This document shows, piece after piece, positions 15,893-24,280 of a stretch of 64,000 nucleotides of DNA. Origin of the DNA: an uncultured Eubacteriales bacterium. Lineage in GTDB: Bacteria > Bacillota > Clostridia > Christensenellales > Aristaeellaceae. The stretch lies in assembly GCA_900315585.1 (NCBI GenBank), contig OMZP01000020.1, forward strand, positions 18,465-82,464, given 5' to 3'. The translations under genes were made by a program, and so were the position numbers. Positions within the stretch are counted from its first letter, which is position 1; the number at the start of each line of letters is the position of its first letter. The notes under the pieces were generated by a model. The model was given only the letters and a program-made list of their open reading frames with translations. It did no database searches and was not told the origin of the DNA.

Positions 15893-16654
15893 ATGGATCA
15901 GATTCGCATGATCGGCTATGACGCCGTGCATCCCGCCGACTTCGTCTACGACATGCCGGCGGGCCACGACCACTACCTGCTGATCCTCACCCATACCCGC
16001 GCCCGCTTCGGCATGGGGGACGCGGCCCGGGAGCTGGGCGCGAACCACGCCGCGCTGTTCGCGCCCCAGTCCCGCATCCACTACGGGGCCTGCGGCGGCA
16101 GCTATGGCAACGACTGGATCATATTCGACTCCGATGAGACCTACGTGACCCAGTTCCCGCTGGTGGGCGAGCCCTTCCCGGTGAAGGACCCGGAGTACCT
16201 GCACAACCTGTTCCGCCTGCTCACCTGGGAGCACATGCAGGACAGCTACGAGACCGTGGAGGCCCAGCTGATGGCGGTGCTGTTCCAGAAGCTGCGGCTG
16301 GAGCTGGCCCGGCCCGAGGGCGCGGACTATTCCAGCGAGCTGGCGGCCCTGCGGCGGCGCATCGCCAACCAGCCCGCCCAGGACTGGAACGTGCCCGCCA
16401 TGGCGGCCCAGCTGCACATCAGCGCCGGCTATCTGCAGCTGCTCTACAAGCGGCAGTTCGGCGTGTCCTGCATGGACGACGTGATCGCCAGCCGCGTGCG
16501 CCTCGCCAAGGACTACCTCACCCACACCCGGATGCGGGTGCAGGAGATCGCCGCCATGTGCGGCTACAACAACGCCGAGCACTTCTCCCGCCAGTTCCGC
16601 AAGCTCTGCGGCGCTACCCCCGGCCAGTTCCGAAAGGAAGCGGAAAAGGAATGA
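15893..16654 (+). CDS. AraC-family transcriptional regulator
   Basis: A 253-residue regulator. The N-terminal 150 residues look like a cupin-type ligand-binding domain (HPADFVYDMPAGHDHYLL). Residues about 165-250 form the double helix-turn-helix, with MAAQLHISAGYLQLLYKRQF and IAAMCGYNNAEHFSRQFRKL. It begins one base after the GtrA stop codon, so it may control the lipid operon it ends, or a sugar pathway. The ligand is unknown. Confidence 0.9.
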   Translation: MDQIRMIGYDAVHPADFVYDMPAGHDHYLLILTHTRARFGMGDAARELGANHAALFAPQSRIHYGACGGSYGNDWIIFDSDETYVTQFPLVGEPFPVKDPEYLHNLFRLLTWEHMQDSYETVEAQLMAVLFQKLRLELARPEGADYSSELAALRRRIANQPAQDWNVPAMAAQLHISAGYLQLLYKRQFGVSCMDDVIASRVRLAKDYLTHTRMRVQEIAAMCGYNNAEHFSRQFRKLCGATPGQFRKEAEKE

Positions 16655-16910
16655 GAGTGGAGTGTGGAGAATGGAGTGTGGAGTTACAGATGGCTGAGGC
16701 AATGCGGTAAGGCCAAGCGTAGGCAATCGCAGGGGCGGCATTGCGGTGGAAAGTCCGCCTCTGAGCCCGCCCCAAGCCTCCCCATCGCAATGGGGAGGTG
16801 CCTGCGTAGCAGGCGGTGGGGCACTCCAAACCAAACTGAAAAAGGTCCTTCGCTATTCTCGGGATGACAAGGTTTCAATTCGTTGTCATCCTGAGCGCAG
16901 CGAAGGATCT
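16654..16910. repeat. Repeat mosaic between convergent genes
   Basis: Three repeat types stand in a row. At 16654-16685 is a GGAGTG-rich direct repeat (family B). At 16730-16815 are a GGGGCGG-type piece and two hairpins, CCTCCCCAT/ATGGGGAGG (16777-16798) and GCCTGC/GCAGGC (family F). At 16844-16910 is a family A pair. No gene is seen. The region separates AraC (+) and MATE (-). Confidence 0.75.
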
Positions 16911-16931
16911 TTTCTGTATCAATCCGATTCG

Positions 16932-18314
16932 CTAAAACGAATGCACCCGCTTGAGCACCGACATCCGCTTTTCGGGCGCGGTGTTCTTCCGCCGCCACCA
17001 CAGGTAGCGGATCACGCAGAACGCGCCGCTGATGGCCCAGGTGAGGCCCGCCGTCCACCAGATGCCCCAAACGCCCACGCTGGGGATCAGCAAAAGCACC
17101 ATGGGCAGGAAGATGCGGCAGAGCATTTCGATGACGCCGTTGATGAAGGAGAACAGCGCGTCGCCCACGCCGTTCAGCACGCCGCGGGTCACGTAGATGG
17201 TGCCCAGGAAGATGTAGAACCAGCTGGTGATGCGCACGGCCTTGCCGCCCAGGGCAATGACCTCCGGGTCGCTGACGAACACGCGGATGATGTTTCCGCC
17301 CAGCAGCTGCATCAGTCCCAGCATCGCCAGGGAGAACGCGCCCATGACCAGGAAGCTGTCCCTGAGGCCGTCCCGCACCCGGTCCACCCGGCCCGCGCCG
17401 TAGTTCTGGCCCGCGTAGGTGGACAGTGCCATGCTCAGCGAGCCGAAGGGCTGCTGGGTCAGCTGTTCCACGCGGGTGGTGGCGGTGAAGGCGGCCACGG
17501 CGGCGGTGCCGAAGCCGTTGACTACGGTCTGCAGGGCCGTGGTGGACACCGCGATCATCGACCATTGCAGCGCCAGCGGCAGGCCCAGGCGCACGGCCTT
17601 CCGGGTGATTTCCCGGTCGAAGGCCCGCTCCTCGCGGCTGAGCATGAAGTAGGGGTTGGTGCGCAGGGCGTAGATCAGGCAGCCCAGGCCCGCGATCAGC
17701 TGGCCCAGCATCGTGGCCAGGGCAGCGCCGAACACGCCCAGGCCCAGCGCCCGCACGAAGAGCAGATCCAGCGCCACGTTCAACAGACAGGCCACGATCA
17801 GGAAGATCAGCGGCGTGCGGCTGTCGCCCAGGGCGCGGAGCATCGAGGCGGAGTAGTTGTACACGCCGATCAGCGGCACGCTCAGGCAGGTCATGCGCAT
17901 GTAGGTGACGGCGTCGGGCAGGATGTCCGCCGGGGTGCCCAGCAGGCGCAGCACCGTGGGGGTCAGCGCGAAGGCCAGCGCCCCCATGAACAGCGAGGTG
18001 GTGAACATGATGTATGCTGAATTGGCGATGGCCCGCTTCACCTTCAGCACGTCCCCGGCGCCGAAGTACTGGGCCGTGACGATGCCGCCGCCGGAGGAGA
18101 TGCCGTTGCACACCGAGAAAAAAAGGAAGGACACGGAGCCTGTGGCGCCCACCGCCGCCAGGGCGTTCGCGCCGATGAACTGGCCCACGATGATGGAATC
18201 GGCCAGATTGTAGGCCTGCTGGAACAGGTTGCCCACCAGCAGCGGCAGCGCAAAGGCCGCCAACAGCGCCAGCGGGCGGCCCTGGCTCATGTTCATTGTT
18301 CTGTTTCTCGCCAT
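16932..18314 (-). CDS. MATE-family efflux transporter
   Basis: A 460-residue protein with about twelve membrane segments in two similar halves. FALPLLVGNLFQQAYNLADS followed by IIVGQFIGANALAAVGATG is the MATE signature near the N-terminus. These antiporters export drugs or metabolites using Na+ or H+. The start at 18314 is chosen because GAGG lies 8 bases upstream; nearby Met codons at residues 7 and 9 are alternatives. It is not adjacent to the second MATE gene near 50 kb and the two are only distantly similar. Confidence 0.88.
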   Translation of the reverse strand: MARNRTMNMSQGRPLALLAAFALPLLVGNLFQQAYNLADSIIVGQFIGANALAAVGATGSVSFLFFSVCNGISSGGGIVTAQYFGAGDVLKVKRAIANSAYIMFTTSLFMGALAFALTPTVLRLLGTPADILPDAVTYMRMTCLSVPLIGVYNYSASMLRALGDSRTPLIFLIVACLLNVALDLLFVRALGLGVFGAALATMLGQLIAGLGCLIYALRTNPYFMLSREERAFDREITRKAVRLGLPLALQWSMIAVSTTALQTVVNGFGTAAVAAFTATTRVEQLTQQPFGSLSMALSTYAGQNYGAGRVDRVRDGLRDSFLVMGAFSLAMLGLMQLLGGNIIRVFVSDPEVIALGGKAVRITSWFYIFLGTIYVTRGVLNGVGDALFSFINGVIEMLCRIFLPMVLLLIPSVGVWGIWWTAGLTWAISGAFCVIRYLWWRRKNTAPEKRMSVLKRVHSF

Positions 18315-18442
18315 GCGTCTATCCTCAATATATAGTAGAATTGTCTTGGTCGCAGCCCTGCCAGAATACATCCGCGGGCCATCCTTTTCAATGAACAATA
18401 CTCACGAATTATTGATATATTCTCATCTGTTCCGGGAATGCC

Positions 18443-18471
18443 TTGTCCGGATACGCGCCAAAAGTTATAAT
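18443..18471 (+). promoter_or_regulatory. Promoter of the sugar isomerase gene
   Basis: TTGTCC at 18443-18448 and TATAAT at 18466-18471, 17-bp spacer, 33 bases before the start codon. Confidence 0.55.
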
Positions 18472-18503
18472 AGAAACAAGACCATAATAAAGGAGCGATC
18501 GCC

Positions 18504-19346
18504 ATGCGCCTGGGAGGCACCGTCGCCGGGGATTACGCAAACCCAGCTCAGTGGGAGGAGCTTTTGGACGCGACCCGGTTCTGGGCTGTCACCGCGCCCT
18601 TTGACTGCCACACGCCGAAAGCCGAAGTTGATCGATACCTTGAAATCTGCCGGAAGAGGGATGTGGTGATCGCCGAGGTCGGCGTCTGGCGCAACCCCTT
18701 CGACCCCGACCCGGCCCTCGCCGCCGAGAACCTGGCCTATGCCGTGGGCCAGCTGTGCCTGGCGGACGAGGTGGGCGTTCCCTGCTGCGTGAACATCGTG
18801 GGCACCGCCGGCGCCGACGGTTGGGACGCGGCGGACAGGAGCAATTTCACCCCCGAGACCTATGCGCGCATCCTGGATTCCATCCGGCACATCCTGGATG
18901 CGGCGGCCCCGAAGCGGGCGTTCTACTGCATCGAGCCCATGCCCTGGATGGTGCCGGACGGCCCGGAGGAATACCTGCGGCTGCTGGAGGATGTGGATCG
19001 GCCTCAGTTCGCCGCCCATATGGACTTTGTGAACATGATCAACTGTCCCCGGCGCTACCTGGACGCGGAGCGGTTCATCGACGACTGTCTGCGCCTACTG
19101 GCCCCCAAGATCAAGAGCACGCACCTCAAGGACATCTACCTGCATCCCACCCGGCTCACCACGCTCCTGGAGGAGCGCGCGCCGGGGGAGGGGGCGCTGG
19201 ACTTCGTGAAGGTGCTGCGCAGCCTGGACAAGTGGCTTGCGAAGGACGCGCCGGTGCTGCTGGAGCACATGCAGACCGCGGAGGAGTATCGGATCGCCTA
19301 TGACTATGTGGCCCAAAAGGCCGCCGAGGCGGGCGTTGACATTTGA
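18504..19346 (+). CDS. Sugar phosphate isomerase/epimerase (xylose-isomerase-like TIM barrel)
   Basis: A 280-residue AP-endonuclease-2-type TIM barrel. Metal-binding type positions are seen in IAEVGVWRNPF, CIEPMPWMVPD, AAHMDFVNMIN and STHLKDIYL. Relatives include IolE/IolI and many uncharacterised epimerases, so the substrate is not fixed. A clear AAAGGAG precedes the start. It is a single-gene unit followed by a 22-bp tandem repeat. Confidence 0.83.
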   Translation: MRLGGTVAGDYANPAQWEELLDATRFWAVTAPFDCHTPKAEVDRYLEICRKRDVVIAEVGVWRNPFDPDPALAAENLAYAVGQLCLADEVGVPCCVNIVGTAGADGWDAADRSNFTPETYARILDSIRHILDAAAPKRAFYCIEPMPWMVPDGPEEYLRLLEDVDRPQFAAHMDFVNMINCPRRYLDAERFIDDCLRLLAPKIKSTHLKDIYLHPTRLTTLLEERAPGEGALDFVKVLRSLDKWLAKDAPVLLEHMQTAEEYRIAYDYVAQKAAEAGVDI

Positions 19347-19383
19347 TTTTTCCCCGCCTTCGATTTCCGTCTCCGTCATCTGG

Positions 19384-19515
19384 GCAGACGCCCCTGTTAT
19401 TCTGAGCAGACGCCTCTGTTATTCTGAGCAGACGCCTCTGTTATTCTGAGCAGACGCCTCTGTTATTCTGAGCAGACGCCCCTGTTATTCTGAGCAGACG
19501 CCCCTGTCATTCTGA
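19384..19515. repeat. Six-copy 22-bp tandem repeat
   Basis: GCAGACG recurs exactly every 22 bases, beginning at 19384, 19406, 19428, 19450, 19472 and 19494. The units differ only at a C/T position. The unit includes TATTCTGAG, half of family A, and the array runs straight into a family A arm (19506-19531). It lies between two plus-strand genes and holds no reading frame of note. Confidence 0.93.
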
Positions 19516-19531
19516 GCGAAGCGAAGAATCT
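19506..19531. repeat. Family A arm (GAAGAATC variant)
   Basis: A single arm with CATTCTGAGCG and GCGAAGAATCT, overlapping the last tandem unit and ending 22 bases before the aldo/keto reductase start. Confidence 0.75.
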
Positions 19532-19553
19532 TATCCTAAAGGAGGAACCCATC

Positions 19554-20684
19554 ATGAAATACCGCAATTTCGGCAAGCTGGGCATCCAGGGCTCGGCCTT
19601 CGGCCTGGGCTGCATGCGCTTCAACGGCGCGGCGTCCGGCGACAGCATCATCGACGAGCAAAAGGCCGTCTCCCTGATCCGCCGGGCCATCGACGGCGGC
19701 GTAACCTATATGGACACCGCCTATGTCTACCTGGACAAGACCTCGGAGATCGTGCTGGGCAAGGCCTTGCGGGACGGCTACCGGGACAGGGTCACCATCG
19801 CCACCAAGATGCCCATGGAGTACGTCCACAACCGCCAGGAGATGCAGGCCCTGCTGGACGAGGAGTTGAAGAAGCTCCAGACCGACCACATCGACTTCTA
19901 CCTGATGCACGGCATCAACAAGGAGAAGTGGGAGTACTTCAAGTCCATCGACGCGCCGCGCTTCTTCGAGGACATGGTGCGCGCCGGGAAGATCCGCTAC
20001 AAGTGCTTCTCCTTCCATGGCCCCTACGAGGACTTTGAGTACATCATCAAGGACTGGGACTGGGACATGGTTCAGATCCAGTATAACTTCATGGACGTGA
20101 ACAACCAGGCCGGCACCCGCGGGCTTGAGCTGGCGGGCAGCCTGGGCATCCCCGTGGTGATCATGGAGGGCCTGCTGGGCGGCCGCCTGGCGAAGGCACC
20201 GGCGAACGTGCAGGCGCTCTATGACGCCTTCCCGGTGAAGCGTTCCCCCACGGAATGGGCGTTCCGCTGGCTCTGCAACCACCCGCAGATCGCCACCGTG
20301 CTCTCCGGCTGCAACGAGGCGGAGCAGATCGACGACAACCTGCGCATCTTCGACACCGTGGCTCCCGGCATCATGTCCGAGGAGGAATTGAAGCTGATGG
20401 ACGACGTGCGCGCTGCCTACCTCAGCCGCACGAAGATCGGCTGCACCGGCTGCCGCTACTGCATGCCCTGCCCCAACGGGGTGGATATCCCGGGCATCTT
20501 CGCTGCCTGGAACAACGTGGGCCTGTACAGCGTGGACCCGAAGCACGACTGGGGCCTGAACCAGATCCGCCAAAACGGCCATGGCGCGGACAACTGCGTG
20601 GCCTGCGGCGCCTGCGAGGCCGCCTGCCCGCAGCACCTGGGCATCATCGAGAGCCTGCAAACCGCCTGGGCAGAGCTGAACTGA
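19554..20684 (+). CDS. Aldo/keto reductase with C-terminal 4Fe-4S domain
   Basis: A 376-residue enzyme. Residues 1-270 are an aldo/keto reductase barrel (GLGCMRFNG, DTAYVYLDKTSE with the catalytic Tyr, HGINKEKWEYF). The last 90 residues carry Cys clusters CTGCRYCMPCPNGVDIP and CVACGACEAACPQHLGI. This fused form is common in anaerobes and probably couples carbonyl reduction to ferredoxin-type electron carriers. AAAGGAGG precedes the start. Confidence 0.9.
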   Translation: MKYRNFGKLGIQGSAFGLGCMRFNGAASGDSIIDEQKAVSLIRRAIDGGVTYMDTAYVYLDKTSEIVLGKALRDGYRDRVTIATKMPMEYVHNRQEMQALLDEELKKLQTDHIDFYLMHGINKEKWEYFKSIDAPRFFEDMVRAGKIRYKCFSFHGPYEDFEYIIKDWDWDMVQIQYNFMDVNNQAGTRGLELAGSLGIPVVIMEGLLGGRLAKAPANVQALYDAFPVKRSPTEWAFRWLCNHPQIATVLSGCNEAEQIDDNLRIFDTVAPGIMSEEELKLMDDVRAAYLSRTKIGCTGCRYCMPCPNGVDIPGIFAAWNNVGLYSVDPKHDWGLNQIRQNGHGADNCVACGACEAACPQHLGIIESLQTAWAELN

Positions 20685-20750
20685 CGCGCCATGCTTCGCT
20701 TCCCAAAGCGCATCGGGAGGGTATAATTCTTTAAGTTTTGACGCATCCTC

Positions 20751-20779
20751 TTGACAGACGGGAAGAAATAGTGTAGACT
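20751..20779 (+). promoter_or_regulatory. Promoter of the DUF3793-flavodoxin operon
   Basis: TTGACA at 20751-20756 and TAGACT at 20774-20779, 17-bp spacer. The -10 element overlaps an operator-like inverted repeat. Confidence 0.7.
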
Positions 20780-20791
20780 AACCATAGTTAG
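20778..20791. promoter_or_regulatory. Operator-like inverted repeat over the -10 element
   Basis: CTAAC at 20778-20782 and GTTAG at 20787-20791 surround a 4-base centre. A repressor bound here would block the promoter. The sequence recalls DtxR/IdeR-type metal boxes; that link is inference. Confidence 0.5.
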
Positions 20792-20843
20792 ATAATTCAA
20801 ACCAATGCAGCGCCCGTTTCACGGGCGTTGCCAAAGGGATTGA

Positions 20844-20859
20844 GTTAGAAATATCTAAC
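20844..20859. promoter_or_regulatory. Second operator-like inverted repeat in the leader
   Basis: GTTAGA at 20844-20849 and TCTAAC at 20854-20859 around a 4-base centre, 22 bases before the start codon. It has the same half-site (GTTAG) as the promoter site, in the opposite arrangement. A small hairpin (CGCCCG/CGGGCG) lies between the two. Confidence 0.5.
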
Positions 20860-20881
20860 AATGATTCGGGAGGATGTCACC

Positions 20882-21448
20882 ATGCTGGAGCAAGCCCTGA
20901 TCGCCCATGGCGCGCCCACCCTGGCGCGGCTCAAGACCGGGAACCTGTTCAACCTGGCGTGCCCGAACTCGGAGCGGCTGGCGGAGGAGATGCTGGCCCT
21001 GGCCCCGACCCTTCGGGCCAAGGGCGTGGAGCTGACGGTGCTTCGGGCGAAGGACGGGCGGTACCTTCTGTACCTGTACCGGCCCCAGGCCCTTCAGGCG
21101 GCGCTGGACGACCCGGAGACGGCCCGGTTCCTTTCGGAATACGGCTATCCGGCCCGCTGCCCGGTCCAGGAGGCCCTGCGACGGCTGCGGGGGCGGCTGG
21201 CCGACTCCGAGGACTTTCCCCACGAGATCGGCGTGTTCCTGGGCTACCCCCTCACCGACATCCGCGGCTTCATCTGCAATCAGGGGCGCAACTGCCTGTG
21301 CTGCGGCTGCTGGAAGGTGTACTCCGAGCCCGAACGGGCGATGAAGCTGTTCGCCCGCTACCAGAAGTGCACGGAGGCGTATGTGCGCCTCTTTGCCGCG
21401 GGATTCCCGCTGTCACGGCTGACGGTGCGGGCCCATCCCGCCACATAA
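20882..21448 (+). CDS. DUF3793 family protein
   Basis: A 188-residue soluble protein matching DUF3793 (LFNLACPNSERLAEEMLALA, EIGVFLGYPLTDIRGFICNQ and the Cys-rich CLCCGCWKVY). The function is unknown. The start at 20882 is fixed by GGGAGG 8 bases upstream. The next gene, 28 bases later, is a flavodoxin. In Clostridia DUF3793 genes often stand by flavodoxin and ferrous-iron transport genes, so an iron-limitation role fits; the operators upstream agree with regulation but do not prove the signal. Confidence 0.85.
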   Translation: MLEQALIAHGAPTLARLKTGNLFNLACPNSERLAEEMLALAPTLRAKGVELTVLRAKDGRYLLYLYRPQALQAALDDPETARFLSEYGYPARCPVQEALRRLRGRLADSEDFPHEIGVFLGYPLTDIRGFICNQGRNCLCCGCWKVYSEPERAMKLFARYQKCTEAYVRLFAAGFPLSRLTVRAHPAT

Positions 21449-21476
21449 AGTATCCATTCACAGGAGGAGCGAGACT

Positions 21477-21884
21477 ATGAGCAAGGTTGCAGTGGTTTAT
21501 TGGAGCGGCACCGGCAATACCGAGATGATGGCCCAGTCCGTGGCCAAGGGCGCGGACGGCGAGCTGTTCACCGCGGCGGACTTCACCCCGGACAAGGCCG
21601 CGGCGTTTGACGCCATCGCCTTCGGCTGCCCGGCCATAGGCGCGGAGGAGCTGGAGGACAGCGAGTTCCAGCCCATGTTCGACGCCGTGAAGGGCGCGCT
21701 GGCCGACAAGAAGGTGGCGCTGTTCGGCAGCTACGACTGGGGCGACGGCGAGTGGATGCGCACCTGGGCGGCGAACTGCGAGGCCGAGGGCATCAGCCTG
21801 GCGGCGGAGCCGGTCATCTGCAACAACACCCCCGACGACGAGGGCCTTAAGAACTGCGAAGCCCTGGGCGCGTCTTTGAAGTAA
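21477..21884 (+). CDS. Flavodoxin
   Basis: A 135-residue short-chain flavodoxin. The FMN phosphate loop is YWSGTGNTE, and FGSYDWGDGEWM supplies the second isoalloxazine loop. It carries electrons in place of ferredoxin, typically when iron is scarce. AGGAGGAG precedes the start, and it shares the operator-bearing promoter of DUF3793. Confidence 0.93.
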   Translation: MSKVAVVYWSGTGNTEMMAQSVAKGADGELFTAADFTPDKAAAFDAIAFGCPAIGAEELEDSEFQPMFDAVKGALADKKVALFGSYDWGDGEWMRTWAANCEAEGISLAAEPVICNNTPDDEGLKNCEALGASLK

Positions 21885-21919
21885 TGCGGTAGACAAAATC
21901 GGATATAACACGATAAGGA

Positions 21920-21948
21920 TTGACAGCCAAACCATCGAATGCTAAAAT
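21920..21948 (+). promoter_or_regulatory. glmS promoter
   Basis: TTGACA at 21920-21925 and TAAAAT at 21943-21948 with a 17-bp spacer. The untranslated leader would be only about 45 bases. Confidence 0.7.
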
Positions 21949-21975
21949 AGGCCTAAAATTATTTTTGGGCCTATT
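21946..21975 (+). terminator. Hairpin between flavodoxin and glmS
   Basis: AATAGGCC (21946-21953) pairs with GGCCTATT (21968-21975), and inner AAAA/TTTT lengthens the stem. It overlaps the glmS -10 element, so it may end the flavodoxin transcript or sit in the early glmS leader. Confidence 0.45.
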
Positions 21976-21999
21976 CTTATATCATGGGGAGGCATCTGT

Positions 22000-23868
22000 A
22001 TGTGCGGAATCGTTGGCTACACCGGGTCGGGCACCGCCGCGCCGATCCTGCTGGACGGACTTTCCAAGCTGGAATACCGGGGCTATGACTCCGCAGGCCT
22101 GTGCGTGCGGGACGGGTCGAACCTGGCCGAGGTGGTGAAGTCCACCGGGAAGCTGAAAAACCTGTCCGACAAGACGGACGGGGGCCGCGCCCTGGCGGGC
22201 ACCTGCGGCATCGGCCATACCCGCTGGGCCACCCACGGCGAGCCCAGCCAGACCAACGCCCATCCCCACGTGTCCGGCAACTGCTCCGGCACCGGCTCCG
22301 GCCCGGTGGAGAGCGCCGTGGTGGGCGTGCACAACGGCATCATCGAGAACTTCGACGAATTGAAGGCCAAGCTGCTGCGCCACGGCTATCAGTTCTACAG
22401 CGACACCGACACCGAGGTGGTGGTGAAGCTGGTGGATTACTACTACAACAAGTACAAGATCGGCCCGGTGGACGCCATCAACCGCATGATGGTGCGCGTG
22501 CGGGGCAGCTACGCCCTGGCCATGATGTTCAAGGACTATCCCGGCGAGATATTCGCCGCCCGGAAGGATTCCCCGATGATCATCGGTGTGAACGCGGGCA
22601 ACGCCTACCTGGCCAGCGACGTGCCGGCCATTTTGAAGTACACCCGCAGCGTCTACTACATCGGCAACATGGAGCTGGCGCGGCTGAGCCCCGGGGAAGT
22701 GACCTTCTACGACCTGAACGGCGACGAGATCACCGTGGAGCAGACCCAGATCACCTGGGACGCCGAGGCGGCGGAGAAGGGCGGCTTCGAGCACTTCATG
22801 ATCAAGGAGATCCACGAGCAGCCCGCCGCCGTGCGGGACACCCTGGCGAGCCTCATCAAGGACGGGAGGATCGACCTGTCCGCCGCGGGGCTGACCGACG
22901 AATACCTGGCCTCCGTGTCCCAGGCCCACATCGTGGCCTGCGGCTCCGCCTGGCACGTGGGCATGGCCGCCCAGTATGTGCTGGAGGACATGGCCGCCCT
23001 GCCCGTGCGGGTGGAGCTGGCCTCGGAGTTTCGCTACCGAAAGCTGCTGCTGGATGAAAACGCGCTGGTGATCGTCATCTCCCAGTCCGGCGAGACGGCG
23101 GACAGCCTGGCGGCGCTGCGGGCGGCGAAGGCGGCGGGGATCCGCACGCTGGCCGTGGTGAACGTGGTGGGCAGCACCATCGCCCGGGAGGCCGACAGCG
23201 TGCTCTATACCCTGGCGGGCCCTGAGATCGCCGTGGCCACCACGAAGGCCTATTCCGCCCAGCTGGCGGCGATGTATGCGCTGGCCGTGGCCGCCGCCCG
23301 GGCGCGGGGCACCATCACGGACGCGGACGCGGCCCATTACATCGACGAGCTGAATGCCCTGCCGGAGAAGATGGCCCGGGTGCTGGAGGACAAGGAGCGC
23401 ATCCAGTGGTTCGCGTCGAAGTATTCCAACGCCAGGGACGTGTTCTTCATCGGCCGGGGCATCGACTATGCCGTGAGTCTGGAGGGCAGCCTCAAGATGA
23501 AGGAGATCAGCTACATCCACTCCGAGGCCTACGCCGCCGGCGAGCTCAAGCACGGCACCATCAGTTTGCTTGAAAACGGCACGCTGGTCATCGGCGTGCT
23601 GACCCAGGACGACTTGTTTGAAAAGACCATCAGCAACATGGTGGAGTGCAAGGCCCGGGGCGCGTACCTGATGGGCCTCACCGGCTACGGCCACTACAGC
23701 GTGGAGGACACCGCCGACTTCACCGTCTACATTCCCAAGGCCGACCAGCACTTCATGGCCAGCCTCGCCGTGATCCCGCTGCAGCTGCTGGGATACTACA
23801 CCTCCGTCGCCCGCGGCCTGGACGTGGACAAGCCCCGGAACCTGGCCAAGAGCGTGACGGTGGAGTGA
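22000..23868 (+). CDS. glmS: Glutamine-fructose-6-phosphate aminotransferase
   Basis: A 622-residue enzyme making glucosamine-6-phosphate from fructose-6-phosphate and glutamine, the entry to peptidoglycan amino sugars. MCGIVGYTG puts the glutaminase nucleophile at Cys2; GHTRWATHG and HNGIIENF belong to the same domain. Two SIS domains follow (ACGSAWHVG, ISQSGETADS) and the end KPRNLAKSVTVE is characteristic. The length is about 10 residues over the usual 610. GGGAGG precedes the start. No glmS ribozyme fits in the short leader. Confidence 0.97.
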   Translation: MCGIVGYTGSGTAAPILLDGLSKLEYRGYDSAGLCVRDGSNLAEVVKSTGKLKNLSDKTDGGRALAGTCGIGHTRWATHGEPSQTNAHPHVSGNCSGTGSGPVESAVVGVHNGIIENFDELKAKLLRHGYQFYSDTDTEVVVKLVDYYYNKYKIGPVDAINRMMVRVRGSYALAMMFKDYPGEIFAARKDSPMIIGVNAGNAYLASDVPAILKYTRSVYYIGNMELARLSPGEVTFYDLNGDEITVEQTQITWDAEAAEKGGFEHFMIKEIHEQPAAVRDTLASLIKDGRIDLSAAGLTDEYLASVSQAHIVACGSAWHVGMAAQYVLEDMAALPVRVELASEFRYRKLLLDENALVIVISQSGETADSLAALRAAKAAGIRTLAVVNVVGSTIAREADSVLYTLAGPEIAVATTKAYSAQLAAMYALAVAAARARGTITDADAAHYIDELNALPEKMARVLEDKERIQWFASKYSNARDVFFIGRGIDYAVSLEGSLKMKEISYIHSEAYAAGELKHGTISLLENGTLVIGVLTQDDLFEKTISNMVECKARGAYLMGLTGYGHYSVEDTADFTVYIPKADQHFMASLAVIPLQLLGYYTSVARGLDVDKPRNLAKSVTVE

Positions 23869-23973
23869 GGAGTGTGGAGAGTGGAGTGTGGAGAGTGGAG
23901 TGTGGAGAGTGGAGTGCTGCTGACGCAGAAGCATAGAATTACTCCACTCCATATGCCGCTCTAACGCATACGG

Positions 23974-24052
23974 ACAGATCCTTCGCTGTGCTCAGGATGA
24001 CAACTTTTCGGCAAAGCCAAACCTGTCATCCTGAGCAGAGCGAAGGATCTGT
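23974..24052. repeat. Family A paired hairpin repeat
   Basis: Left arm with GATCCTTCGCTGTGCTCAGG and right arm with CCTGAGCAGAGCGAAGGATC, in a convergent junction. Confidence 0.85.
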
Positions 24053-24073
24053 ACCCAACGTCAACGGACTACC

Positions 24074-24170
24074 TTATACTAAATTCCATCTAATCCATGC
24101 ACATCTGCGTGCGTCTTTTCCGCCCTGGCTGTGCTTCGCTTCAGTCAACGATGCGCTGCATCGCCTCCCT
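24074..24170. repeat. 97-bp dispersed element, copy 1
   Basis: It matches 62348-62444 at 96 of 97 positions by direct reading (the difference is TCAGTC here, TCGGTC there). On the minus strand this copy reads ...MQRIVD and then a stop, where copy 2 reads through. Confidence 0.9.
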
Positions 24171-24280
24171 TCAGCTTTGCCAGAACGAAAAATCCACTCC
24201 GCATTTGTACATGTTTTAGAAGGAATTTAGTATTATATCAATCCCTCGACTTTCCGTGAAGAACCAACCAATCTAAACTC

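Larger units (their letters stand above)
23869..24280. other. 412-base noncoding junction filled with repeats
   Basis: No gene is visible. It holds a GGAGTG-rich direct repeat (about 23867-23913), a family A pair (23974-24052), a 97-bp element shared with 62.4 kb (24074-24170) and a CTTTCCGTGAAGAACC motif near 24249 that also occurs near position 82. glmS (+) and the U32 peptidase (-) converge on it. Confidence 0.75.

Noticed and set aside
19384..19515. CRISPR array
   Set aside because: The 22-bp units are directly joined with no unique spacers and no cas genes are present.
21885..21999. glmS ribozyme
   Set aside because: The promoter at 21920-21948 leaves only about 45 bases of leader, too short for the ribozyme fold.
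24080..24260. Small gene in the glmS-U32 gap
   Set aside because: The open frames there are made of repeat sequence shared with 62.4 kb and lack ribosome binding sites.
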